A stretch of DNA of 64,000 bases from an uncultured Jannaschia sp. (GTDB lineage Bacteria; Pseudomonadota; Alphaproteobacteria; Rhodobacterales; Rhodobacteraceae), in contig NZ_CANLTQ010000002.1 of assembly GCF_947494025.1 (NCBI RefSeq), positions 186,001-250,000 of the forward strand, read 5' to 3'. A model generated the notes under the pieces. It had not been told where the DNA came from. It did no database searches and worked only from the letters and a program-made list of their open reading frames with translations. Within the stretch, counting starts at the first letter, position 1. Each line of letters begins with the position of its first letter. Position numbers and translations under genes: made by a program. Positions 46,299 to 57,159 of this stretch are shown one piece after another.

Positions 46299-47269
46299 CG
46301 GGCGGCCTCCGGCTTCAGGATCACGCGGCCGGGCTGCCGGCGGGCGTGGAAGGCGACGGCGACGATGATCGCGGCGCCCGAGATCGCCATCTGCCAGAAG
46401 GGCGAGATGCCGGCGACGGGCAGGGCGTTCTTGATCGTGCCGAGGAACAGCGCGCCCAGCACCGCACCCGTCACCGTGCCGAGGCCCCCGGCGATGGAGA
46501 TGCCGCCGATCACGCAGGCCGCGACGATGTCGAGTTCGAACCCGCCGGCCACATCCGTGTAGGCCACCGCGTAGCGCGACACCCAGAGATACCCGCAGAG
46601 CCCGGCGAGCCCGCCGGCGATCACGAAGGCCTGGAACCGCGTCCGGCCCACCTCGATGCCCGTATAGATTGCCGCGCCCGGATTGCCGCCGACGGCGTAG
46701 AAGGCCCGGCCGAGCGCGGTGCGGTTCACCCCCACGGCGAAGGCCGCGACGACCGCCGCCCCGGTCCAGCCGAGGAGCGGCAGGCCGAGGATCTCCGTGC
46801 GCGGGAGCGCCTTGTAGGCCGCGCTCATCTCGTGGCTGTTCACCCACTCGCCGCCCGAGACGAGGAAGATCAGACCCCGGTAGATCGTCAGCGTGCCGAG
46901 GGTGACGACGATGGACGGAATCTCGAGCTTCCAGACCAGAAGTCCGTTGAACGCGCCCATCAGGAGCCCGAGTCCGATGGCGGCGGCGATGAGAACCCCC
47001 ATCGGCAGGTCCGGCATCGCGGCGTTCAGCATCGCCGTGACCATGCCCGTCAGCGCGAGGTTCGAGGCGAGCGACAGGTCGATGCAGCGCGTCAGGATCA
47101 CCAGCATCTGACCGAGAGCGAGGATCACGAGGATCGAAGTGTCGTTGAAGATCGCGGCGAGGTTGCTGGGCGCGGCGAAGCCCGCGAAGCGCGTTTCCAC
47201 GAGCAGGACGAGCGCGATCAGCGCGGCGAGAAGGATCGCCTCGCGGGAGCGCAGGAACGACCGGATCAT
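46295..47269 (-). CDS. rhaP: Rhamnose ABC transporter permease RhaP
   Basis: The second permease, 324 residues, same family as RhaQ. It has [55 protein letters not shown] and [15 protein letters not shown]. Two different permeases with one double-domain ATPase is the pattern of the rhizobial rhamnose importer. Its ATG shares four bases with the rhaT stop. Confidence 0.92.
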   Translation of the reverse strand: MIRSFLRSREAILLAALIALVLLVETRFAGFAAPSNLAAIFNDTSILVILALGQMLVILTRCIDLSLASNLALTGMVTAMLNAAMPDLPMGVLIAAAIGLGLLMGAFNGLLVWKLEIPSIVVTLGTLTIYRGLIFLVSGGEWVNSHEMSAAYKALPRTEILGLPLLGWTGAAVVAAFAVGVNRTALGRAFYAVGGNPGAAIYTGIEVGRTRFQAFVIAGGLAGLCGYLWVSRYAVAYTDVAGGFELDIVAACVIGGISIAGGLGTVTGAVLGALFLGTIKNALPVAGISPFWQMAISGAAIIVAVAFHARRQPGRVILKPEAAR

Positions 47270-48783
47270 GCGGCTGTCTCGTAGCCCGCCGCCGCGCGGA
47301 CCAGCGCCTCGGGCGTGAGGCCCTCGCGGTCGAAACGCGCCGCGATGCGGCCGTCGCGCAGGACGATGACGCGGTCGGACATGCCGAGGATCTCGGGGAT
47401 TTCGGAGCTGACCATGACGATCGACAGGCCTTCCGCGGCGAGCTCGGCCATGAACTCGTGGACGGCGGCCTTGGAACCCACGTCGATCCCCTTCGTCGGC
47501 TCATCGAGGATGATGACCGCGGGCCTCGTGGCGAGCCACTTGGCGATCACCACCTTCTGCTGGTTGCCGCCCGACAGCGTGCCCACTTCCTGATCCAGCG
47601 CGGCGGCGCGCAGGTCGAGCCGCTCGGTGTAACGGCGCGCAAGGCGGAACTCCTCGGCCATGCGCACGAAGCCGTGGCGCGAGGTCTGCGCGAGCGAGGG
47701 CAGGGTGACGTTCTGGAAGATCGGCATCGCGGTGATCGCCCCCTGCCGCCCCCGATCCTCCGGCACGTAGACGATGCCGCTCGCGATGGCGTCGGCAGGC
47801 GAGCGGATGACGAGCGGCCGCCCGTCGAGCGTCACCGTTCCCGAGGAGGGGCGGGTCACGCCGAAAAGCGCCTGCATGAACTCGGACCGCCCCGCGCCGA
47901 CGAGGCCGTAGAACCCAAGGATCTCGCCCCGGCGCAGGGTGAAGGAGATGTCGGCGAACTCGGTTGGATGGCTCATCCCCTCGACCCGCAGAACCTCGCC
48001 GCCAGGGGTGGCCGTTCGGGCGGGAAAGATCGCGTCCATCGACCGGCCGACCATCCGCTCGACGAGCTGATCCTCGGTCACGTCGGCGATCAGGCCGGCA
48101 TCAACCATCTCGCCGTCGCGGAACACGGTGTAGCGGTCGGCGATGCGGAAGACCTCGTCGAACTTGTGGCTGATGAAGAGGATCGCCTTGCCCTCGGACT
48201 TGAGGCGCCCGACGAGCTCGTAGAGCTCCTCGATTTCGGCCTGGCTCAGCGAGGCGGTCGGCTCGTCCATCACCACCACGCGCGCGTCCACCGACAGGGC
48301 GCGGGCGATGGCGACGAGATGCTTCGACGCGATGCCCAGCTCGCGGAGCGGTGTGCGCGGGTCGATCCGGGCGCCGATGCGATCGAGGATGGCGGCGGCG
48401 TCCCCCCGCATGCGCGTCCAGTCGACGAGGCCGAAGCGGCCCCGCGGCGCATGGCCCAGGAAGATGTTCTCCGCCACGGTCAGCTCGTCGAAGAGCACCG
48501 TTTCCTGATGGATCGCGGTGATCCCGGCTTTCGTCGCGGCCCCGGCGGAGGGAAACCGCGTCTCCGCCCCGTCGACCCGGATCGTGCCGGCGTCGGGCTG
48601 ATGGATGCCGGTCAGCACCTTGACGAGCGTGGACTTGCCGGCACCGTTCTCGCCCACCAGCGCCGTGACCTGACCGGGATATAGCGCGAGCTCCACATCG
48701 GCGAGCGCGACCACGCCCGGAAACGTCTTGCATATCCCGTCGAGCCGCAGCACGGGATCGGCGTCGGTCTCTGTATCCTTCAT
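47266..48783 (-). CDS. rhaT: Rhamnose ABC transporter ATP-binding protein RhaT (two ATPase domains)
   Basis: A 505-residue sugar ABC ATPase with two fused domains. Domain 1 has an intact Walker A (GENGAGKS, 44-51) but its signature is LGIASKHLVAIARAL (149-163) instead of LSGGQ. Domain 2 has Walker A GLVGAGRS (293-300, Arg in place of Lys), usual in this class, and a proper LSGGNQQK (403-410). So only one composite ATP site looks canonical. The Walker B stretches are VVVMDEPTASLS and VIILDEPTKGID. ATG 48783 is preferred over ATG 48798 because GGGGG precedes it at a usable distance. Confidence 0.93.
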   Translation of the reverse strand: MKDTETDADPVLRLDGICKTFPGVVALADVELALYPGQVTALVGENGAGKSTLVKVLTGIHQPDAGTIRVDGAETRFPSAGAATKAGITAIHQETVLFDELTVAENIFLGHAPRGRFGLVDWTRMRGDAAAILDRIGARIDPRTPLRELGIASKHLVAIARALSVDARVVVMDEPTASLSQAEIEELYELVGRLKSEGKAILFISHKFDEVFRIADRYTVFRDGEMVDAGLIADVTEDQLVERMVGRSMDAIFPARTATPGGEVLRVEGMSHPTEFADISFTLRRGEILGFYGLVGAGRSEFMQALFGVTRPSSGTVTLDGRPLVIRSPADAIASGIVYVPEDRGRQGAITAMPIFQNVTLPSLAQTSRHGFVRMAEEFRLARRYTERLDLRAAALDQEVGTLSGGNQQKVVIAKWLATRPAVIILDEPTKGIDVGSKAAVHEFMAELAAEGLSIVMVSSEIPEILGMSDRVIVLRDGRIAARFDREGLTPEALVRAAAGYETAA

Positions 48784-48811
48784 ACCGGGCGCCCCCATCC
48801 GTCGGACGGAC

Positions 48812-48827
48812 CCGGCCTTTCGGCCGG
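48812..48827 (-). terminator. Short hairpin between rhaS and rhaT
   Basis: CCGGCC-TTTC-GGCCGG forms a perfect 6-bp stem with a 4-base loop, 15 bp after the rhaS stop. There is no T-run. In operons where the binding-protein gene is first, such hairpins usually protect its mRNA and lower downstream expression. Confidence 0.5.
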
Positions 48828-48841
48828 ACCCGCAGGCCGTC

Positions 48842-49837
48842 TCAGAAGACGCTCTTGAACTCGTCGATGTTCGACGCGTCGTAGGTGAAGGGTTCGCTCA
48901 TCGCGGCCTGGTTGTCCTCGTCGAGCGTGGCAGTGCCTATCCGGCCCATCGAGATCTCTGCGCCGGGCTCCGCCGTCGCCTCGTCGCTGGCGAGCGCGTG
49001 CGCGATCATCGCGGTCGCGTAGCCCAGATCGACCGGGTTCCAGATCGCGAAGGATTTCGACGCGCCCGACTCGATGGCGCCCGCCATTTCCGAGGGAAGG
49101 CCGAGACCGGTGACGTTCACCTCGCCCACCTTGCCCGCGTCCTGCACTGCCTGCGCGGCGGCGACGATGCCCACGGAGGTCGGCGCGATGATCGCGTCGA
49201 GATCCGGGTAGGATTGCAGCAGGCCCTGCGTTTCCCGGTAGGACTTGTCGGCGAGGTCGTCGCCGTAGACCGTCGCCACCACCTCGATGTCGGGATACTC
49301 GCCCATCACCTTTTCCATCTCCTCGATCCAGACGTTCTGGTTGGTCGATGTGGAGGTGGCCGAGAGCACCGCGACCTGTCCGCCCTCGGGCAGCTGATCG
49401 GCGGCGAGCTTGATGATGGTCTGTCCGATCAGCTCGTCGGAGGACGGGGCAAGGTGCATCTCGCGGCCCTCGGGTGCCACGCCCGAATCCCAGGAGATGA
49501 CGGTGATTCCCCGCTGCATCGCCTTCTGCAGCGCCGGCACAACCGCGTCGGGGTCGTTGGCGGAGATGGCGATGGCGTCGACCCGCTGCGCGATCAGGCT
49601 GTTGATGACCTCGATCTGGCCCTCCGCCGTGGTGGAGGTGGGGCCGGTATAGATGATCTCGACGCCGCCCAGTTCCTCGGCGGCCTCCTCGGCGCCGCGC
49701 GCGGCGGCCTCGAAGAAGCCGTTGCCGAGCGACTTGGCGACGAGCGCGATGCGCATGTCGTCCTGCGCCAGCGCGGTCGTGGACCAGAGCCCGGCCGCGA
49801 GGCCCGTGGCGATGGCGATCCGTCTGGTGATGCTCAT
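48842..49837 (-). CDS. rhaS: Rhamnose-binding periplasmic protein RhaS
   Basis: A 331-residue periplasmic solute-binding protein of the ribose-binding (Peripla_BP_4) family. The signal peptide covers residues 1-24 (cleavage near ALAQ/DDMRIAL). The mature part starts RIALVAKSLGNGFFEAAARGA, then DAIAISANDPDAVVPALQKA and ISWDSGVAPEG, all typical. As first gene after the regulator in a rha operon its ligand should be L-rhamnose. A strong ribosome site (GGGAGG) precedes ATG 49837. Confidence 0.93.
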   Translation of the reverse strand: MSITRRIAIATGLAAGLWSTTALAQDDMRIALVAKSLGNGFFEAAARGAEEAAEELGGVEIIYTGPTSTTAEGQIEVINSLIAQRVDAIAISANDPDAVVPALQKAMQRGITVISWDSGVAPEGREMHLAPSSDELIGQTIIKLAADQLPEGGQVAVLSATSTSTNQNVWIEEMEKVMGEYPDIEVVATVYGDDLADKSYRETQGLLQSYPDLDAIIAPTSVGIVAAAQAVQDAGKVGEVNVTGLGLPSEMAGAIESGASKSFAIWNPVDLGYATAMIAHALASDEATAEPGAEISMGRIGTATLDEDNQAAMSEPFTYDASNIDEFKSVF

Positions 49838-49867
49838 GTCGTTTCCTCCCTGAATGAGCGGTGTTCG

Positions 49868-50674
49868 TCAGCCGGCGGCCGGTATCTCTGCGCGTCCGCG
49901 CCGGGGGCTCGCCACGACGAGGCGCGGGCCGGCCGCCTCCACCATCGCGGCGTCGGCGTCGGTGATGCGGTCGTCGGTGATCAGCGTGCCGATGCGGTCG
50001 AGCGGGCACAGGATCAGGCTCGACCGGTTCCGGAACTTGGTCGAGTCGACCATGAGCACGACCTCGTCGGCCTGTCCGATGAGCTTGGTCTCGGCCTGGA
50101 TGATGAGCGGGTCCTGCTCCATCACGCCGAGCCGCGAGACGCCCTGCGCGCCGAGAAACATGCGGCGCGCCGCGAAATTCTTCGTCACGTCGTTCTCGAA
50201 GGGCGAAAGCACGATGTTCTGCTCCCGGTAGATCGTGCCCCCGGCGAGCATCACGGTGTTCTTCGACTGCTTGAGCAGGTGCTCGGCGATCGGAAAGGAG
50301 TTGGTGAAGACGAGGCAACGCCGGTTGGCGAGCGGATGGACCATCTGGAACGTCGTCGTCCCGCCGTTGATGATGATCGCGTCCCCGTCGGCGCAGAGCT
50401 CCACCGCCGCCTGCGCGATGGCCCGCTTCTCGGCGATCTGCCGGGTGGCGTTCATCTCGAAGGGACGCCCCGAAAGGCCCACGAATTGCGGCGGCGCGAG
50501 CGATTCCACGCCGCCCCGCACGCGGCGGACCTTCTTCTGCATGTGGAGCGTGGCGATGTCGCGGCGCACCGTGGCCTCCGACGCCTGGGTCAACTCGACG
50601 AGCTCGGCCACGGTCGCGACGGGTCTCGCCTGCACCGCGGACAGGATCGCCCTGTGACGTTCGCTTTCGATCAT
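49868..50674 (-). CDS. rhaR: DeoR-family repressor of the rhamnose genes
   Basis: A 268-residue DeoR regulator. The N-terminal HTH (ESERHRAILSAVQ, VAELVELTQASEATVRRDIATL, HMQKKVRRVRGGV) is standard. The C-terminal ISOCOT-type sensor domain (about 75-250) includes IIINGGTTTFQMV, DVTKNFAARRMFLGAQGV and the VDSTKFRNRS lysine motif that binds phosphosugar effectors. It is the promoter-proximal gene of the minus-strand rha operon, 31 bp before rhaS, and so is probably autoregulated through the repeats at 50708-50792. Confidence 0.92.
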   Translation of the reverse strand: MIESERHRAILSAVQARPVATVAELVELTQASEATVRRDIATLHMQKKVRRVRGGVESLAPPQFVGLSGRPFEMNATRQIAEKRAIAQAAVELCADGDAIIINGGTTTFQMVHPLANRRCLVFTNSFPIAEHLLKQSKNTVMLAGGTIYREQNIVLSPFENDVTKNFAARRMFLGAQGVSRLGVMEQDPLIIQAETKLIGQADEVVLMVDSTKFRNRSSLILCPLDRIGTLITDDRITDADAAMVEAAGPRLVVASPRRGRAEIPAAG

Positions 50675-50697
50675 TGACGACCTCCCCGATGGGGTCG

Positions 50698-50729
50698 AGA
50701 TTTCAGCTCAATCAGCTCACTGTCAATCA
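50698..50729 (-). promoter_or_regulatory. rhaR promoter with two TGATTGA operator-like repeats
   Basis: On the minus strand, TTGACA (50726-50721) and AAATCT (50703-50698) are 17 bp apart. The heptamer TGATTGA occurs twice (50729-50723 and 50714-50708), the first overlapping the -35. The same GATTGACA element overlaps the -35 of the divergent rhaD promoter, so one regulator probably controls both. Confidence 0.6.
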
Positions 50730-50765
50730 ATATCTGTCATCAGGCCGCATTTCTGCGGCGCAGAA

Positions 50766-50794
50766 TGATCGAAGGTGATCGAAAAAGATTGACA
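50766..50794 (+). promoter_or_regulatory. rhaD control region with three repeats at 10-bp spacing
   Basis: GATCGA at 50767, GATCGA at 50777 and GATTGA at 50787 recur exactly one helical turn apart on the same strand. The last copy runs into a perfect -35 box TTGACA (50789-50794); the -10 is weak. Tandem phased repeats are the usual operator form for DeoR-family proteins, here RhaR. Confidence 0.65.
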
Positions 50795-50845
50795 GAGCCG
50801 CGAACCCCGACGAGTTTGCGCGAAAATCGAGGCGGGGAGAGCACG

Positions 50846-52948
50846 ATGCCGGGAAATGCAGGCGACGGCCGGATCGCCGATATCTGGGACGACGCGACGG
50901 CTTCGGGCATGAGCGAGCCGGAATTGCTTCTGTACCGCTCGAACCTCCTCGGCTCCGACAAGCGGGTCACGAATTATGGCGGCGGCAATACGTCAGCCAA
51001 GGTCACGGAAACCGACCCGCTGACCGGCGCGGCGGTCGAGGTGCTCTGGGTAAAGGGATCGGGTGGCGATATCGGCTCGATCACGCTGGACGGCTTTGCC
51101 ACGCTCTACATGTCGAAGCTCGAAGCGCTGAAGGACCTCTACCGCGGCGTCGAATTCGAGGACGAGATGGTCGGCTACCTGCCGCATTGCACGTTCAACC
51201 TGAACACGCGCGCCGCCTCCATCGACACGCCGCTCCACGCCTACGTGCCGCACAGGCACGTGGACCACGTCCACCCCGACGCGGTGATCGCCATCGCGGC
51301 CTCCGAGAATTCCGAGGCGCTGACGAAGGAGATCTACGGCGACCAGATCGGCTGGCTGCCCTGGAAGCGGCCGGGCTACGAGCTCGGCCTCTGGCTCGAG
51401 GCTTTCTGCCGCCGGAACCCCAGGGCGAAGGGTGTCGTGTTGGAAAGCCACGGCCTGTTCACATGGGCCGACGACGCGCGGGAGTGCTACGAGCTGACGC
51501 TCCGCATCGTCAACCGCGCGATCGCGTGGTTCGAGGGGCGAACGGCGGACGGCCCCGCCTTCGGCGGCGAGATCCGAGCTGCGCTGCCCGAGGGTGAGCG
51601 TCGCCGCGTCGCGGCCGCGCTGATGCCGGCGATCCGCGGCATGATCTCGGGCGGAAGCCACAAGGTCGGGCATTTCGACGACGGGGACGCGGTACTCGAG
51701 TTCGTCGGTGGCCGCGACATGGAACGCCTGGCCGGACTCGGCACGTCCTGCCCGGACCATTTCCTGCGTACCAAGATCCGCCCGCTCGTCGTTGATTTCG
51801 ATCCGGCGGACCCGGATGTGGACGGCACGCTCGATGGCCTGCGCGGCATGGTGGAGGCCTACCGCGCGGACTATTCCGCATATTACGAGCGTTGCCGTCA
51901 CGACGACAGTCCGGCCATGCGCGACCCGAACGCGGTGGTCTATCTCGTGCCGGGTGTCGGCATGATCACCTTCGCCAAGGACAAGGCGACGGCGCGGATC
52001 TCGGGTGAGTTCTACGTGAACGCCATCAACGTGATGCGCAATTCCGACGCGGTAGGCGCCTATCGGGGCCTCCCAGAGCAGGAGGCGTTCGACATCGAGT
52101 ACTGGCGTCTCGAGGAGGCGAAGCTTCAGAGGATGCCCGCGCCGAAATCGCTGGCCGGCCGGGTCGCGATCGTCACCGGCGGGGCCGGTGGCATCGGCTC
52201 GGCCACGGCGGAGAAGTACCTTTCCGAAGGCGCCTGCGTCGTGCTGGCGGATATCGACGCGGACGCGCTCGCCGCGGCGGAGGCGAATCTTGCGGCGCGC
52301 TATTCCGGGGATGTTGTCCGCTCCGTGGTGATGGACGTCACTTCCGAGGCGGCGGTGGCGGAGGCCTATGTGGCGATGGCGGTAGAGTTCGGAGGCGTGG
52401 ATATCGTCGTCTCCAATGCCGGCATCGCCTCTTCGGCCAAGGTCGAGGACACGACGCTGGAGCTCTGGGACCGGAACATGTCGATCCTGTCCACGGGTTA
52501 CTTCCTGGTCTCCCGCGAGGCGTTCCGGATGCTCAAGCGACAGGGAATCGGTGGGTCCATCGTCTTCGTGGCATCGAAGAACGGGCTTGCCGCCTCGCCC
52601 GGTGCCTCGGCCTATTGCACCGCCAAGGCGTCGGAGATCCACCTCGCTCGCTGCCTCGCGCTCGAAGGGGCGCCGGAGGGCATCCGCGTCAACGTGGTGA
52701 ACCCCGACGCGGTGCTGAAGGGCTCCAAGATCTGGTCGGGCGAATGGCTTGACCAGCGCGCCTCGACCTACGGCACCGACAAGGAAGGGCTGGAGGAGAT
52801 GTACCGCGAGCGCAGCCTTCTGAAGCGGTCGGTCCTGCCCGAGGACATCGCGGCGGCCTGCTACTTCTTCGCTTCGGACCACAGCGCGAAATCGACGGGC
52901 AACATCGTGAATGTCGATGCCGGCAACGTGCAGGCGTTCACGCGCTGA
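50846..52948 (+). CDS. rhaD: Bifunctional rhamnulose-1-phosphate aldolase / lactaldehyde dehydrogenase
   Basis: A 700-residue fusion. The N-terminal class II aldolase domain (about 1-420) has TNYGGGNTSAK and the zinc-binding HRHVDHVHPDA (136-146). It cleaves rhamnulose-1-phosphate to dihydroxyacetone phosphate and L-lactaldehyde. The C-terminal short-chain dehydrogenase domain (from about 432) has the NAD motif TGGAGGIG (442-449) and the catalytic Tyr590/Lys594 in AYCTAKAS; it should oxidise lactaldehyde. The fusion is as in rhizobial RhaD. ATG 50846 follows GGGGAGA, although the frame opens upstream. Confidence 0.93.
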   Translation: MPGNAGDGRIADIWDDATASGMSEPELLLYRSNLLGSDKRVTNYGGGNTSAKVTETDPLTGAAVEVLWVKGSGGDIGSITLDGFATLYMSKLEALKDLYRGVEFEDEMVGYLPHCTFNLNTRAASIDTPLHAYVPHRHVDHVHPDAVIAIAASENSEALTKEIYGDQIGWLPWKRPGYELGLWLEAFCRRNPRAKGVVLESHGLFTWADDARECYELTLRIVNRAIAWFEGRTADGPAFGGEIRAALPEGERRRVAAALMPAIRGMISGGSHKVGHFDDGDAVLEFVGGRDMERLAGLGTSCPDHFLRTKIRPLVVDFDPADPDVDGTLDGLRGMVEAYRADYSAYYERCRHDDSPAMRDPNAVVYLVPGVGMITFAKDKATARISGEFYVNAINVMRNSDAVGAYRGLPEQEAFDIEYWRLEEAKLQRMPAPKSLAGRVAIVTGGAGGIGSATAEKYLSEGACVVLADIDADALAAAEANLAARYSGDVVRSVVMDVTSEAAVAEAYVAMAVEFGGVDIVVSNAGIASSAKVEDTTLELWDRNMSILSTGYFLVSREAFRMLKRQGIGGSIVFVASKNGLAASPGASAYCTAKASEIHLARCLALEGAPEGIRVNVVNPDAVLKGSKIWSGEWLDQRASTYGTDKEGLEEMYRERSLLKRSVLPEDIAAACYFFASDHSAKSTGNIVNVDAGNVQAFTR

Positions 52949-52991
52949 CGACACGCCTTCGGCCAAGCACCGGGGCACGGGGAGGGACGAC

Positions 52992-54266
52992 ATGATCGAC
53001 AACAACACGATCGCCGCCGCCAACGCGGACGGCGAGGGATCGCTCCGCGCCGAATACGACGCGCTCGGGGAGACGCTCGATCGGCGGGGCGTCGACATCG
53101 CCGCCATCCGCGACAAGGTCGCGGCCTGCGGCGTCGCGATCCCGTCCTGGGGCGTTGGCACCGGCGGCACGCGCTTCGCCCGCTTCCCCGGCGCGGGGGA
53201 GCCAGCAACGATCTTCGACAAGCTCGACGATTGCGGCGTGGTCCATCGTCTGACCAACGCGACGCCCCGGGTCTCGCTGCATATCCCGTGGGACGCGGCG
53301 GAGCCGGCCGACCTGCGCGCCAAGGCCGAAGAGGTGGGCCTCGGCTTCGATGCAATGAACTCGAACACCTTTCAGGACCAGGCGGGCCAAGCCCGCAGCT
53401 ACAAGTTCGGCTCGCTCAGCCACACCGACGCCGGCACGCGGGCGCAGGCGGTGGAGCACAACCTGCGCTGCATCGAGATCGGAGACGCCATCGGCTCGAA
53501 GGCCCTGACGATCTGGGTGGGCGATGGCTCCAACTTTCCGGGGCAGGCGCATTTCGCGCGGCAGCTCGACCGCTACCTAGGCAGCGCGCGGGAGATCTAC
53601 GCGGGCCTCCCCGCGGACTGGCGGCTCTTCACCGAGCACAAGATGTACGAGCCGGCCTTCTATTCGACGATCGTACAGGATTGGGGAACCAACTACCTGA
53701 TCGCGCAGGAGCTGGGCGAACGGGCGTTCTGCCTCGTCGATCTGGGCCACCATGCCCCGAACGTGAACATCGAGATGATCGTGTCCCGGCTGATCCGCTA
53801 CGGCAAGCTGGGTGGGTTCCACTTCAACGATTCCAAGTACGGCGACGACGACCTCGATACCGGTGCCATCGACCCCTACCGGCTGTTTCTCGTCTTCAAC
53901 GAACTCATCGATGCGGCGGACATGCCGGGCTTCGACCCGGCGCACATGCTCGACCAGAGCCACAACGTGACCGACCCGATCGAGAGCCTGATGAGCTCCG
54001 CCATGGAGGTGCAGCGCGCCTATGCGCAGGCGCTCCTCGTGGACCGGGCCGCACTGGCGGATCATCAGGAGGCGAACGACGCGATCATGGCGTCGGAAAC
54101 GCTGAAGCGCGCCTTCCGCACCGATGTGTCGCCGATCCTCGCCATGGCGCGGCTGGAGGCCGGCGCGGCGATCGATCCACTCGCGGCCTACCGCCGGTCG
54201 GGCTACCGCGCCCGGGTCGCGGAGATACGTCCCTCGGCGAGCGGGGCCGGCGGGGGCATCGTCTGA
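52992..54266 (+). CDS. rhaI: L-rhamnose isomerase (rhizobial RhaI type)
   Basis: A 424-residue TIM-barrel sugar isomerase that converts L-rhamnose to L-rhamnulose. Family stretches are VAIPSWGVGTGGTRFARFPG, NSNTFQDQ, the metal site FTEHKMYEPAFYST, CLVDLGHHAPN and KLGGFHFNDSKYGDDDLD. It belongs to the RhaI class common in alphaproteobacteria, not to the E. coli RhaA family. ATG 52992 has GGGAGG upstream. It follows rhaD after 43 bp and is the last gene on this arm. Confidence 0.94.
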   Translation: MIDNNTIAAANADGEGSLRAEYDALGETLDRRGVDIAAIRDKVAACGVAIPSWGVGTGGTRFARFPGAGEPATIFDKLDDCGVVHRLTNATPRVSLHIPWDAAEPADLRAKAEEVGLGFDAMNSNTFQDQAGQARSYKFGSLSHTDAGTRAQAVEHNLRCIEIGDAIGSKALTIWVGDGSNFPGQAHFARQLDRYLGSAREIYAGLPADWRLFTEHKMYEPAFYSTIVQDWGTNYLIAQELGERAFCLVDLGHHAPNVNIEMIVSRLIRYGKLGGFHFNDSKYGDDDLDTGAIDPYRLFLVFNELIDAADMPGFDPAHMLDQSHNVTDPIESLMSSAMEVQRAYAQALLVDRAALADHQEANDAIMASETLKRAFRTDVSPILAMARLEAGAAIDPLAAYRRSGYRARVAEIRPSASGAGGGIV

Positions 54267-54733
54267 ATGAATCGTTAGACTCCGTCTTGGGACTTCCTTG
54301 ATGAAGGTTGCCGGATTTGCGGTGCGTTCGCCCATGCGCGATCATTTGAACTGGCATGCCCTCGATCATTACCTGCGGTCTTCATGCCTGATCGAGTCTC
54401 GCCGCTCCTTGCGTCCTGTATCACGCGCGGCTGTCCCGGATCATTGCGCACCTGCCGGGAGCAATCCTCGTCGAGCGGTCGAAGCCGACGGATGCCGAAA
54501 CGCCGACCGTTCTCGAACCTTCACTCCCTCGGCGGCGGACCGCGAAGGCGGGTCGGCCGACGACCGGCCTATGAGAATTCGAAGCGTTGCGGAGCAATTC
54601 CCACGCTGGTCGCTGTCCGCACATGGGAGTCGTCTGGGACATTGTTCGAGGGCCCGACGAACCCGCGCGCCTGTCGATCCTGCTCCAGGACGTCGCGCGC
54701 CGCCTCGACCTCGCCGCGCGGTTCATCCGTGGG
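54267..54733 (+). other. Unexplained gap between rhaI and icd
   Basis: About 470 bp with no gene I can support. One plus-strand frame is open over about 54410-54570, ends at a TGA near 54571, and continues open with strong G/C third positions to the hairpin. It includes segments such as RLSRIIAHLPGAILVERS and ARLSILLQDVARRLDLAARF. The opposite strand is about as coding-like. No ribosome site or known domain is visible, so it may be a decayed gene. Confidence 0.4.
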
Positions 54734-54734
54734 C

Positions 54735-54779
54735 GACACCACCTTGGGACCCGTCGGCGACGGGTCCCGAGGTGGTGTC
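54735..54779. terminator. Large 20-bp stem-loop downstream of icd
   Basis: GACACCACCTTGGGACCCGT (54735-54754) pairs with 54760-54779 over 20 positions with a single G-U-type mismatch, around the 5-base loop CGGCG. It lies 8 bp beyond the icd stop. No T-run on either side. It probably ends or stabilises the icd transcript and may also block readthrough from rhaI. Confidence 0.7.
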
Positions 54780-54786
54780 CCGCGTG

Positions 54787-57018
<2,232 letters not shown>

Positions 57019-57159
57019 GGTCCAGTCCTCCTGCGTTGTCGACCGTCTGACCGGAGGCACGGCCGGGGTCAACGAGGAACGGCCCCGGAATGCCTCGCCC
57101 GGAACGTCACGCCTGCTCCGCCACGAGATGGCGGGCACAGCGACCTCGGAGTGATCGTT

